From a virus: a stretch of 63,597 nucleotides of DNA. This document shows, piece after piece, positions 31,736 through 40,484 of this stretch. Every line of letters begins with the position of its first letter. Position 1 is the stretch's first letter. The stretch spans positions 1-63,597 of the IMG/VR virus record IMGVR_UViG_3300033182_000943, one strand, 5' to 3'. Position numbers and translations under genes: made by a program. The notes under the pieces are model-generated. The model did no database searches. It was not told the origin of the DNA and worked only from the letters and a program-made list of their open reading frames with translations.

Positions 31736-31744
31736 AATATATAA
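31736..31744 (+). promoter_or_regulatory. Candidate late promoter motif AATATATAA
   Basis: AATATATAA lies 17-25 bases before the ATG of the amidoligase-like gene at 31761. Confidence 0.45.
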
Positions 31745-31760
31745 ACAAATTAGATAATGC

Positions 31761-33059
31761 ATGTATTCCAACGAACAGCTTAATGCCATATATTCGTCTA
31801 AGGTAGGTTTTGAATTTGAATTTTTTGCTAATGAAGATATACAAGAAGCAAAAACAAGCATAGCCAATACTCTTAATAAGAAAATCCGTATCGAGGAAAA
31901 GGCCCATAGTGACTTTACCCCAACCGATGAAGTATTTAAGATGGAGCCTGATAATTCCGGTGGTACTGGAATGATTGAGCTAGTTACCGGCCCACTACCT
32001 TTTGTTGAAGCTAAAATAATAATGGCTAAAACTTTAAAGTGGATTCAGGAAAATGGATCAACTAATGATAGATGTTCTATTCATGTTAACTTAGCATTTG
32101 ATGGTAAAAAGTTAGGACCAATAACCAATATGTCTAAACTGGATATTGGTAAGTTTGTTTTAAACTTTGATGAAGATAAAGTATATGAAGCCTTTCCAAA
32201 CAGAAAGGATTCTGTTTATGCTAAATCAATTAAGTTTATCGTGCCTCTTAGCGGAATGACTCAGAATTCGCCAGGTAAAAATATGTGGCATAATTACATG
32301 TTTGTTAATGAGAAGTATTATGGAATTAATTTTACCAAGATTCCTAAGGGTTATATTGAATTCCGTTACTTAGGTGGTAAAGATTATGAAAAGAAGTATA
32401 ACACCATTCTTTCTATGACTGAGCATTTTCTGCTTTCTCTTTATGAAACATTAACCAATCCAACTTATAGCGAGGATGATATGAAAAAGCTTGATGCTGT
32501 TCTTGAAAAACACCAAGATGTAATTCAATCATATAAGACCTATCAAAGGTTTAAGGAAAAGTTTCCAGATGTTAAGATTATGATTGATCTTAAAACTGCT
32601 GATCAAATAGTAGAAATGTATTATCCTAGAATAAGAGATCGCATTTTTGATTTGCTTACTAAGGCAGATTTAAAAGAAGGACTTATAAACTATGATAGCG
32701 ATACTGGGCGTATTCAAATAAAGGATGCCGAGTTAAAAAGATGTTTTGAAATCAATGATGTTGATATTGTTGATTGTATAATAAAAGGAAACATTAAGGG
32801 CTGTGATATATTTAGCAGTGAATTGGTGGATTCATCAATTTTTGAATGTAACCTTTTCGGTGGTACTGAATGTAAAGGATGTAAGATTGAAGAATCTTAT
32901 GTTAGTAGAAATGTAACTGCTGATGAGTGCTATGTGTTTGGTCATAGGGGTGTATTCAGTGGAGAGATGGAAGGTGGAATATTTAGACAAGGCAGAGCCA
33001 CAAAGTTTGCCAGATTTAGTGATACCACTGAGGTCATAGAAATAGAAAAAATTAAATAA
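31761..33059 (+). CDS. Amidoligase-like enzyme with C-terminal pentapeptide-like repeats
   Basis: The 432-residue protein has the pattern of the glutamine-synthetase-fold amidoligases: VGFEFEFF at 15-22, MIELVTGPL at 71-79, CSIHVNLAF at 105-113 (His108, Asn110) and YIEFRYLGG at 198-206 (Glu200, Arg202). Those enzymes form amide bonds between carboxyl and amino groups using ATP. Residues about 335-415 form a second domain with short repeated steps such as IVDCIIKGNIKGCDIFSSEL and several Cys, like a pentapeptide-repeat helix. A protein- or peptide-tagging role is plausible. The neighbouring methyltransferase and S1-like genes suggest a common target. Confidence 0.72.
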   Translation: MYSNEQLNAIYSSKVGFEFEFFANEDIQEAKTSIANTLNKKIRIEEKAHSDFTPTDEVFKMEPDNSGGTGMIELVTGPLPFVEAKIIMAKTLKWIQENGSTNDRCSIHVNLAFDGKKLGPITNMSKLDIGKFVLNFDEDKVYEAFPNRKDSVYAKSIKFIVPLSGMTQNSPGKNMWHNYMFVNEKYYGINFTKIPKGYIEFRYLGGKDYEKKYNTILSMTEHFLLSLYETLTNPTYSEDDMKKLDAVLEKHQDVIQSYKTYQRFKEKFPDVKIMIDLKTADQIVEMYYPRIRDRIFDLLTKADLKEGLINYDSDTGRIQIKDAELKRCFEINDVDIVDCIIKGNIKGCDIFSSELVDSSIFECNLFGGTECKGCKIEESYVSRNVTADECYVFGHRGVFSGEMEGGIFRQGRATKFARFSDTTEVIEIEKIK

Positions 33060-33061
33060 GT

Positions 33062-33904
33062 ATGCCATACGTAGACTGCAATGATCCGGATGCTAAAGAT
33101 TGTTTAGACGCTCTCATTAAGGAAATAAATGAAGAGCTAACTATTACATGCCAAATACCTTTTACCGTTCCTAAGAAGGAAATAGCTAGAATAGTAAGTA
33201 AAGCAAAAAACTATTTCTATAAGATCTATGAAGATAGTGTAGAGGAAATGTATATTGCATTACCTAGATCTGCGTGGGCTAAAACAAGCTTTAGAAAAGG
33301 TATTAACGATGAGAGTGATGCTCTATCTAAAACCAACCTAGATAGTACAAGAGGGATAGTACCAATGCCTCCTGGTGTATGGGCTGTAAATAATGTTTGG
33401 GAATGGTCAGGTTTTAGTGGAGAAGATGGTGGATTTGGTAGTACTTCTTTTTCCGCAGGCGATCCGGATTTTTCAATTGATAAGTTTATTTACTCTGATA
33501 CATACGGTGCTGGTATAGGTTCAGAAAACCTGATGTATTATGTAATTAATTCTAAGTTTATTGATAATGCAAGACAAGTATTACAAGCACAAATATCATA
33601 TTCCTATAATAGGTTAACTAATAAGTTTAGATTCCAAGGACAGTTACCCAAACATGCATGTATCTTCCAAATATACAAAACAATTCCAGACTGTGCACTG
33701 TTCCAAGATGAAGCCTTCTACCGTTATTGCGTAGGTATGGCTAAAATACAGCTATCTAGAATTCTAGGGACCTTCCAATTTAATCTACCAGGTAACATTA
33801 CCATAAACTACGATATGATAGCCAGTGAAGGGAGAGAAGATGTTGATCGTGTAGTTGAGGAGATTAAAGGAGATGAAGGTGTTGACTATTTCTTCACAGG
33901 ATAA
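33062..33904 (+). CDS. Virion structural protein
   Basis: The 280-residue protein has an N-terminal helical part (KKEIARIVSKAKNYFYKIYE), a middle Trp/Gly/Ser-rich segment and a C-terminal part with YRYCVGMAKIQLSRILGTFQ and ITINYDMIASEGREDVDRVV. It directly precedes gp25. That C-terminal pattern recurs in baseplate- or neck-associated proteins of large phages, but I cannot name the T4 counterpart. Confidence 0.6.
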   Translation: MPYVDCNDPDAKDCLDALIKEINEELTITCQIPFTVPKKEIARIVSKAKNYFYKIYEDSVEEMYIALPRSAWAKTSFRKGINDESDALSKTNLDSTRGIVPMPPGVWAVNNVWEWSGFSGEDGGFGSTSFSAGDPDFSIDKFIYSDTYGAGIGSENLMYYVINSKFIDNARQVLQAQISYSYNRLTNKFRFQGQLPKHACIFQIYKTIPDCALFQDEAFYRYCVGMAKIQLSRILGTFQFNLPGNITINYDMIASEGREDVDRVVEEIKGDEGVDYFFTG

Positions 33905-33935
33905 TTATAATCTAAGATCGGTACTTTTTTAAGAG

Positions 33936-33944
33936 AATATATAT
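33936..33944 (+). promoter_or_regulatory. Candidate late promoter motif AATATATAT
   Basis: A variant of the motif lies 17-25 bases before the ATG of the gp25-like gene. Confidence 0.4.
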
Positions 33945-33960
33945 TAAAAGAATATTCTCC

Positions 33961-34323
33961 ATGATTAGAGACATATATAGTAGGAATGCCGAGGCCTTCA
34001 AATATAATGAAGATGTTGTAGAGGTTACAGATGAGGTGTCTCAGCTTATACTGAAAATAGAGAACGTTTTGTTTTCAAGAAGAGGCGATGTATTAGGAGC
34101 ACCGGGTTATGGCTGTAATCTTGATGATCTTATCTTTTCTTTAGTATTTAATGAAGCAGTAGTTAAGCAGAGAATTGTATCCCAGATACAAGCATATTGT
34201 TTACCTGATGATTCAAGGTTCTCTATTGATGTACAGGTTAAATTCTTTCAAACATTAGAAAGAGCAGGTGCATTGGTGGATATTTTTATTAATGAAAATA
34301 GGGTCATAGGCGCATTATTTTAA
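33961..34323 (+). CDS. gp25: Baseplate wedge protein gp25-like
   Basis: The 120-residue protein matches the gp25/TssE family: ILKIENVLFSRRGDVLGAPG then YGCNLDDLIF, where the RxGe..g.P.yGc motif is the family signature, followed by helices and a C-terminal barrel. gp25 forms the core of the wedge and starts sheath assembly. The length is close to T4 gp25 (132 residues). The gp6-like gene follows by 14 bases, the usual partner. Confidence 0.88.
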   Translation: MIRDIYSRNAEAFKYNEDVVEVTDEVSQLILKIENVLFSRRGDVLGAPGYGCNLDDLIFSLVFNEAVVKQRIVSQIQAYCLPDDSRFSIDVQVKFFQTLERAGALVDIFINENRVIGALF

Positions 34324-34337
34324 AAATATAGAATTGA

Positions 34338-36194
34338 ATGTCATTCTTTAGTAGAACACGAATAAAGGCAACAGAGCTGTTTCAGGATTCATTTGAATAC
34401 CTGGCAAGAACTTATGAACAGGCAAGAGAGGTGTTTACTCCAGCTTCGCCGTTTGGGCAAATCCTTACTGTGATAGCTAATTTAGGTGAAATGATTTTCT
34501 TTTATATTGAAGCAGTTGCTACCGAGCTCAATATATCAAGAGCAAGAAACATTGAATCTATTTACGGTCTTTCAAGATTAACCGGTCACGATCCTACGAG
34601 AGGTATTTCTGCCAGGGGAATTATAGGATTAAGATTAAATCAAAATGCAAGTGCATTAGTAAACGGTGACTTTGTTCAAATTATGAATAAAGCAAAATTT
34701 GAAGTAGGGAACAACGGATTATCCTACTTCTTAAACTTTGATAGTGATTACATTAGATTAGAAAAGACAGATAGACAATTTGTAAATGTTGAAATTATAC
34801 AGGGGGAGGTTGAAGATCAAACATTTACTGGAAGCGGTACATCATTACAGAGTTACAATCTTACCACCAAAGAACCAACGGACCAACATCTTGTAACGGT
34901 TCATGTTGATGGGCAGCTTTGGAGAAAGGTTGATTCACTGTATGATATGGGTCCTAATGAAAAATGTGTAATGGTCAAAACCAGCGTTAATGGTGGTTTA
35001 AGTATATTCTTTGGCAATAATCAGTTTGGTATGGCTCCTGCATTAGGATCAATTATTAAAGTTACTTATGTTAAGACTAGAGGTAATGCAGGTAATATAG
35101 GTGGTAAGAATTTAGATATTAAGTTCCAAGATGAAGGTACTGATTACATCGGTGATGGGGTTGATCTTAATGAGGTTCTTTCTTTAGATATTGTACGTAA
35201 TCCTAATTTTGGATCTGATACTGAAGACCCAGCGTTTACAAGATTAATTGCTCCATACCAAAGCAATTCATTTGTATTGGCAAATCCTAATAATTACATT
35301 TACTATCTTAGTAAGTATGATGCGTTTTCTTTCATAGATGCATACAATACGAAAGATGACCAATATTTAGATGATGACAATATCATTTATCTTTTCTTAG
35401 TTCCAGATATTAAGAAAAAGATTACAAGCGATAAGGATTACTTTAATGTAGCTGAAGAAGAGTTTACTTTAACGGCTGATGAAAAGGAGCAGGTTTATGA
35501 AATCTTAAATGCTAGCGGTAGGCAAGTAGTAACCGCTGAGGTTAGAATTAATGATCCTATAATAAAAAGATATGCTCTTAACATTGTTCTTAGGTGGATA
35601 GAAGGATATGATAAAGATGATATTACTGTAGAGATAAGAAAGCAATTAAATGACTATTTCTTAAATGTAAATAGAAGAGATCGTATTCCAAGATCTGATA
35701 TTATTTCAATCATAGAAAATGTTGAAGGGGTTGACTCTGTTAATGTGTTCTTTATTTCACAGGAAAATGAAAAGGCAATTGCCGATGGTTTTTATTTTGT
35801 GCCGGTTTATGGTATTGATCCAGCAACAGATCAAAAGGCATTGATTGAAAATAAAAAGATTGTATTAGCAGAAGGGGAAGATCCACAAATAGGTTTGGAT
35901 GAATTTGGTGATATTATTATTGGCCCTGATGATATAGCAATTATTAGAGGTGGTTGGAAAGACAGAAACGGTACGTACTTTGAAGAAGTTCCTGTTAAGA
36001 ATGGTATCGGTTCATTGAATGTTTTCTATAAGTCTGTAATTTCAGGTAACTTATACAACAAAACTCAACAAGAAAGATATGATCAGTTAAGAAGAAACAG
36101 AGGTACTACTATTGCTACTGGTAGAAATTCTAGATCATCTAATACTGGAAGATTACAGGGCGAATCAACACAAAAAGTAATTAACAACTTATAA
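34338..36194 (+). CDS. gp6: Baseplate wedge protein gp6-like (baseplate J)
   Basis: The 618-residue protein begins with a helical FSRTRIKATELFQDSFEYLA and SPFGQILTVIANLGEMIFFY. These are followed by LNISRARNIESIYGLSRLTG, typical of gp6/baseplate J. The middle has VNGGLSIFFGNNQFGMAP and a C-terminal VEGVDSVNVFF. Length is close to T4 gp6 (660 residues). It forms the ring-closing heterotrimer with gp7 in T4. The C-terminal 50 residues are Arg/Asn/Gly-rich and look disordered. Confidence 0.85.
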   Translation: MSFFSRTRIKATELFQDSFEYLARTYEQAREVFTPASPFGQILTVIANLGEMIFFYIEAVATELNISRARNIESIYGLSRLTGHDPTRGISARGIIGLRLNQNASALVNGDFVQIMNKAKFEVGNNGLSYFLNFDSDYIRLEKTDRQFVNVEIIQGEVEDQTFTGSGTSLQSYNLTTKEPTDQHLVTVHVDGQLWRKVDSLYDMGPNEKCVMVKTSVNGGLSIFFGNNQFGMAPALGSIIKVTYVKTRGNAGNIGGKNLDIKFQDEGTDYIGDGVDLNEVLSLDIVRNPNFGSDTEDPAFTRLIAPYQSNSFVLANPNNYIYYLSKYDAFSFIDAYNTKDDQYLDDDNIIYLFLVPDIKKKITSDKDYFNVAEEEFTLTADEKEQVYEILNASGRQVVTAEVRINDPIIKRYALNIVLRWIEGYDKDDITVEIRKQLNDYFLNVNRRDRIPRSDIISIIENVEGVDSVNVFFISQENEKAIADGFYFVPVYGIDPATDQKALIENKKIVLAEGEDPQIGLDEFGDIIIGPDDIAIIRGGWKDRNGTYFEEVPVKNGIGSLNVFYKSVISGNLYNKTQQERYDQLRRNRGTTIATGRNSRSSNTGRLQGESTQKVINNL

Positions 36195-36463
36195 TGAATA
36201 CTTTAACTGAAAGAAGAAAAGGTTTTGATAGTCCGTATAAGGCAATGTATGAACATGGGTGGGATCTAAAAAATCTTGGAAATGATTATTCTAAAAATTT
36301 AATGACTAACTCTTTTTCAAAGTATATGTTCGGGAACAAGAGATTAGCCGACTTTATTTTACTACACCTTCAACCATTAATGACATTCTTTATTAACAAG
36401 GTTAAGTATTTAAGAATTTACTATAACTTCGCTGTACCTAAAGATTATCAAAAAATAAACTAA
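36194..36463 (+). CDS. Small hypothetical baseplate-cluster protein
   Basis: The 89-residue basic protein overlaps the gp6 stop and lies 1 base before the next large gene. It contains LADFILLHLQPLMTFFINKVK, which is amphipathic to hydrophobic. It may be a wedge linker. No family recognised. Confidence 0.55.
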   Translation: MNTLTERRKGFDSPYKAMYEHGWDLKNLGNDYSKNLMTNSFSKYMFGNKRLADFILLHLQPLMTFFINKVKYLRIYYNFAVPKDYQKIN

Positions 36464-36464
36464 G

Positions 36465-39400
36465 ATGAATCGCTGGGAACATTTATATTTCTTTGATAAG
36501 AACGGTAAGTATTATAACTTTGAATATGATTCTACTAATGATATGTGGACAGGTGACATATACCTTCCTGAAGTATCGGTAGGTCTTTTTGAGGTTGGTC
36601 AGCTTTTTATTCTACAAAAATTTGTTGATACTACAACGAATACATTTAAGTTTGGTTTTCCACATTCTTATATAGGAGGTACTACTGGAATCACTGGAGC
36701 CACCGGGAGTTGCGATTGGTTGGTTTCTTGGGAAACAACTGACCCTTCTGATATTTTACTTTTTCAATTTGATTTAGATTATGATACAGGTACTCAAACT
36801 TCATTGGAGATTGAAAATGCCGGTCCTCCTATTGAAAAGTATGATACTATTGATATACCTTTAGAATATGACCCCACTCAAACGGTTGATGCCAACGGTT
36901 ATGTTAACACTAACGTAATTACATCTGAAGCAATTCAAATTAATTTTGCCATTAACTCAGAAGAGGAGAATACATTTAAGAGAACCTTAGTTATAGAAGA
37001 TGAATGTACCGGTACTACGATTGCTAAGTTTGTTATTTATGCTGAGACTATAGGGGAAGATGAACGACTAAGGGTAATGACAAATAACTTAGGTTATAAC
37101 ATTGCACTTAGTGATAGTAAGATTTTTAGAGATACTAACATATATGAACAATTTCCTGACTTTATAGAAATTAATCGCAAGAGAAAGGAAATCATGTTGG
37201 AAGGACATAACATATACCCTTTCATTGGTTCTTATAAGGGTTTGATTAATGCAATAAATTACTTTGGTTATAATAACTTACAGGTTAAGGAATTTTGGAG
37301 AAATGTAAATTCATCCTCTCCTAATTATGGAAAGTATATTCAATCTTCACCTATAAAGATTTTTGATCCTACCGTCTCTTTAAATGATTTAAGTATTACT
37401 TTACCTAATAAAAACTTTAGAAAGACCAGCCTTTTTAGTTTAGTTTACAAAATTAATCAGGTTGTTGATGGTAAGTATGACATTGAAGATCTTCCTGTAA
37501 CAGAAGAGGTTTTTGACTATACAATAGAGGAAGTATTAATTAAGCTATTTGGATTAAAGAATAAATTAGAAAAAGAATTCCTACCTCTTAATGCTAGGAT
37601 TAAAGATATCACAGGTGAGGCAGACTTCTTTGGTCTTTTAGAAGTTACTAATACATTAAGCAGAAACGATAAGAGAAATATATCGGCTGGAATTGCAGCA
37701 GATTTTAAAGTTAGTCCTGAAGGATGTAATTACTTAGAAGATCTTAGATCATTTGCAACTTTTTGTTTACAGGAAGAGGCTGTAGTAGGTCAGGCAATTA
37801 TTAATTTCTGTAATGCTTACATTGCGCCACTGTTCGGTGGCACAGGCAGCACTAGTTCTGTTAGTGGCGGGTCTAGTGGGGTGGGGCAGAGAAATTTAGT
37901 ACTAGGTCCTTATGATGATGGTGATCCTTTACCCCCAGCACCTATAGGTCCTGATATTAATGATATCTTAGGATCTCCTTATGGTGGACAAAATTTAACA
38001 GTCGATGGTATTGCTGATGTATATCTTGCTTACTTTTCAAAATATGCACCTAATCTTAAAGAGATTGGATACCCAGAAGATGGTTGGTCTTCTCTATACT
38101 TACCTGATAAACCAGGTATTCCGGTTGGTGCTTTAACTGTATTAGAAAATACAAGCTTTAATAATTTAACATGGAATAATATAGATATGACATGGGATCA
38201 AATATCAAATGCTAATAGATTCCATACATATGACTTAGATCCACAGGGTGCTGTACCTGGGGATGTTTATAGAATATTTGATCCTATATCAGAAACCGAA
38301 GCATTATACACAGTACAGGCTGGAGATACCGACAGCGACATTAGAGACCAATTGTACAATCAATTGGTTGCATTTAGAACATCATTTGTTGACCCTTGGG
38401 TATTTTGGGATATATCAAAGGAAAATTTACCAACCGAAGGGGATGTGATTAGAATATTTGGTGATGGTACAGAAAGGATAGTGTTAAGTGTTACGACATC
38501 ATCAGGTGCATTATTTAGAAAGATTGACTACACAGGAGAATTACTCTATACATGGGATAGTATACAAAGAGGTAACTTTAGTGAAATTGAATGGACAGTT
38601 TATAAAGATAAGACCGATGTATCCCCTGCATTTTATTACAATATAAGAGGGCCTATTGCTGATTATAATAGATTACCTATAACCCTCCCTTATGTTGGAA
38701 ACTATTCTGTAGAAATGAGGTTATATGATTTATACAATAACATATCTTCTCTGGTTAAGACTGATGAAATTTGTATAGATGCTAAAGAAGTAGAATACTC
38801 GGGGTGGTATCAGGCAAGGAAGGCTGAGTATACTTGGAACGGTGAAGGTAAGTGGAAATGGAATGATTATGGATCAATGTGGAATCTCCCCATTGAACCT
38901 TCTGTTAACTGGGATGAAGAAACGCCTAGTTTGTATGAATCTTTAGATAGGGTTAATGCTATACTCAATACATTTGGTTTAGGTGTTAGTCCAAATTTTC
39001 AATTACTTAACTACCAAGATGACGGTAAGGTCAGCTTTATGGGACCTTATTATTGGAATAATATTAAAGAAGGTACCTGGAATGATTCATACCACTTATG
39101 GTGGGATGTTACTGCTGTTACTGGTGATACTCCAGCATTTTTTCAGTTTAAAGAAATTCAACCAGATTCTTATCTTAAGATAATAGATAATAAAGGAAAG
39201 GTTGGTGAACATTATTTTAGCCCAACAACAACTACATTAGCCCAAGCAGCAACTCAACTTAATCTGAGTAAAGATCCCGTAATTAATAAGTATGTCTATA
39301 ATGTAGTATATGATGCTTCAAATAATCAGAAGTTTATACAGGCTGTTGCAAGATACTTTGGTGTCTATGGTGATTGGAGATTCTTAGATATGGTTGATGT

Positions 39401-39806
39401 TAATGGTGATAGAATTTGTGCTAGTACCGGATCTACTGGGTCTACCGGGTCTACCGGGTCTACCGGATCTACTGGTACCGGGTGTGAGAGTTTAATTTAT
39501 AGAAGCGGATTACATAAATCAAGTAACCCAACATGGAGTACAGGTAAGTTTATAAATGACGGCGTAACCTTACCTAAACTAACATGGATAATGTTTGTAT
39601 ATGATAAGTGTAAGATCAAAGGTAAAGGAAAACCTAGATGGACTATTAAGAATACTACTGCACGAAATACATCCGATATATATTTTGAGAGTAAATACTT
39701 AACTTACCTATTTCAGGATCCAGGGAAGTATGAAATAACTTTAGAACTTACAGATTCTAATGGGAATAAATATAAAAAAGGAAGAAACATCCTAATAATA
39801 AAATAA
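36465..39806 (+). CDS. Very large baseplate wedge protein (gp7 position)
   Basis: The 1113-residue protein follows gp6 and a small gene, the position of gp7 in T4, whose size (1032) is similar. The N-terminus is beta-rich with Trp and Tyr. GTTGITGATGS near residue 72 and a GST repeat near 989-1003 interrupt it. The middle has FIEINRKRKEIMLEGHNIYP and GLINAINYFGYNNLQVKEFW. The C-terminal 100 residues read as a PKD/Ig-like domain (DPGKYEITLELTDSNGNKY). The assignment to gp7 is by position only. Confidence 0.6.
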   Translation: MNRWEHLYFFDKNGKYYNFEYDSTNDMWTGDIYLPEVSVGLFEVGQLFILQKFVDTTTNTFKFGFPHSYIGGTTGITGATGSCDWLVSWETTDPSDILLFQFDLDYDTGTQTSLEIENAGPPIEKYDTIDIPLEYDPTQTVDANGYVNTNVITSEAIQINFAINSEEENTFKRTLVIEDECTGTTIAKFVIYAETIGEDERLRVMTNNLGYNIALSDSKIFRDTNIYEQFPDFIEINRKRKEIMLEGHNIYPFIGSYKGLINAINYFGYNNLQVKEFWRNVNSSSPNYGKYIQSSPIKIFDPTVSLNDLSITLPNKNFRKTSLFSLVYKINQVVDGKYDIEDLPVTEEVFDYTIEEVLIKLFGLKNKLEKEFLPLNARIKDITGEADFFGLLEVTNTLSRNDKRNISAGIAADFKVSPEGCNYLEDLRSFATFCLQEEAVVGQAIINFCNAYIAPLFGGTGSTSSVSGGSSGVGQRNLVLGPYDDGDPLPPAPIGPDINDILGSPYGGQNLTVDGIADVYLAYFSKYAPNLKEIGYPEDGWSSLYLPDKPGIPVGALTVLENTSFNNLTWNNIDMTWDQISNANRFHTYDLDPQGAVPGDVYRIFDPISETEALYTVQAGDTDSDIRDQLYNQLVAFRTSFVDPWVFWDISKENLPTEGDVIRIFGDGTERIVLSVTTSSGALFRKIDYTGELLYTWDSIQRGNFSEIEWTVYKDKTDVSPAFYYNIRGPIADYNRLPITLPYVGNYSVEMRLYDLYNNISSLVKTDEICIDAKEVEYSGWYQARKAEYTWNGEGKWKWNDYGSMWNLPIEPSVNWDEETPSLYESLDRVNAILNTFGLGVSPNFQLLNYQDDGKVSFMGPYYWNNIKEGTWNDSYHLWWDVTAVTGDTPAFFQFKEIQPDSYLKIIDNKGKVGEHYFSPTTTTLAQAATQLNLSKDPVINKYVYNVVYDASNNQKFIQAVARYFGVYGDWRFLDMVDVNGDRICASTGSTGSTGSTGSTGSTGTGCESLIYRSGLHKSSNPTWSTGKFINDGVTLPKLTWIMFVYDKCKIKGKGKPRWTIKNTTARNTSDIYFESKYLTYLFQDPGKYEITLELTDSNGNKYKKGRNILIIK
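39429..39473 (+). repeat. Nine-base tandem repeat encoding GST
   Basis: Five units of GGxTCTACy in a row encode (GST)5. It is a likely site of slippage in the gp7-position gene. Similar GST or GGST runs occur in the 46546 gene. Confidence 0.8.
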
Positions 39807-39814
39807 CAAAAAAG

Positions 39815-40465
39815 ATGGCAATTAGCGTAACAGAAATTCTCGGAACGGATTCTTTATCAGGATCTAGGTTAGTTATCAATGATAACTTTAACATTCTTGC
39901 TAGTGAGATTAATGCAATGGAGGTTTACTTCAATCCTACATCTGGAACTCTTAACAACTTGAATGATGTTAAGACAGAATCCTTAAGAGTTGGGTTAAGT
40001 ACCGTCTTATTGGATATTAATGCTAGCACATTTGACATTTTAACTAATGTTGAATCGACTGGAAACATTACTTTAACCGGCGCAGGTTTATTTAGAAATG
40101 ATGTTGACCCACAAACTCTTAATGATACTTTTGCAGGTCCTTCATTGACTATCAGCGTTGGTACTAGTACTGCAATTCCTCCTTACACGGTGGAAAGAGT
40201 AGGTAACTCTAACACAAGTGCATTAACTATAGAACTTCATGATGGATCAATCGGTCAGGAAATTTTCTTTGTTTATTCAGAAGCTCAAACCGGTGTTGTA
40301 GATATCACAGGTGCAGTTAATCCTTTGGTATTACCTGGAGCTGGTGGAACTCCTACAGTTTCATTGAACGCGCAAGGTGAAAGTGTACACTTACTATGTG
40401 TTGATGATGGTACTGGAAATGGAGATTGGTATTTAGTAGGAGGAGTTGGATATTCTATTTCCTAA
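39815..40465 (+). CDS. Small fibre or baseplate attachment protein
   Basis: The 216-residue protein starts MAISVTEILGTDSLSGSRLV followed by INDNFNIL. The gene at 51234 starts similarly (PITIQELLASDTISQAVDKI, then NFNFDQL). The rest is beta-rich, with GSIGQEIFFVYSEAQTGVVD and a C-terminal GDWYLVGGVG. The shared N-terminus suggests a common docking module. Confidence 0.6.
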   Translation: MAISVTEILGTDSLSGSRLVINDNFNILASEINAMEVYFNPTSGTLNNLNDVKTESLRVGLSTVLLDINASTFDILTNVESTGNITLTGAGLFRNDVDPQTLNDTFAGPSLTISVGTSTAIPPYTVERVGNSNTSALTIELHDGSIGQEIFFVYSEAQTGVVDITGAVNPLVLPGAGGTPTVSLNAQGESVHLLCVDDGTGNGDWYLVGGVGYSIS

Positions 40466-40484
40466 TTAAAAAATTAACAATTGA

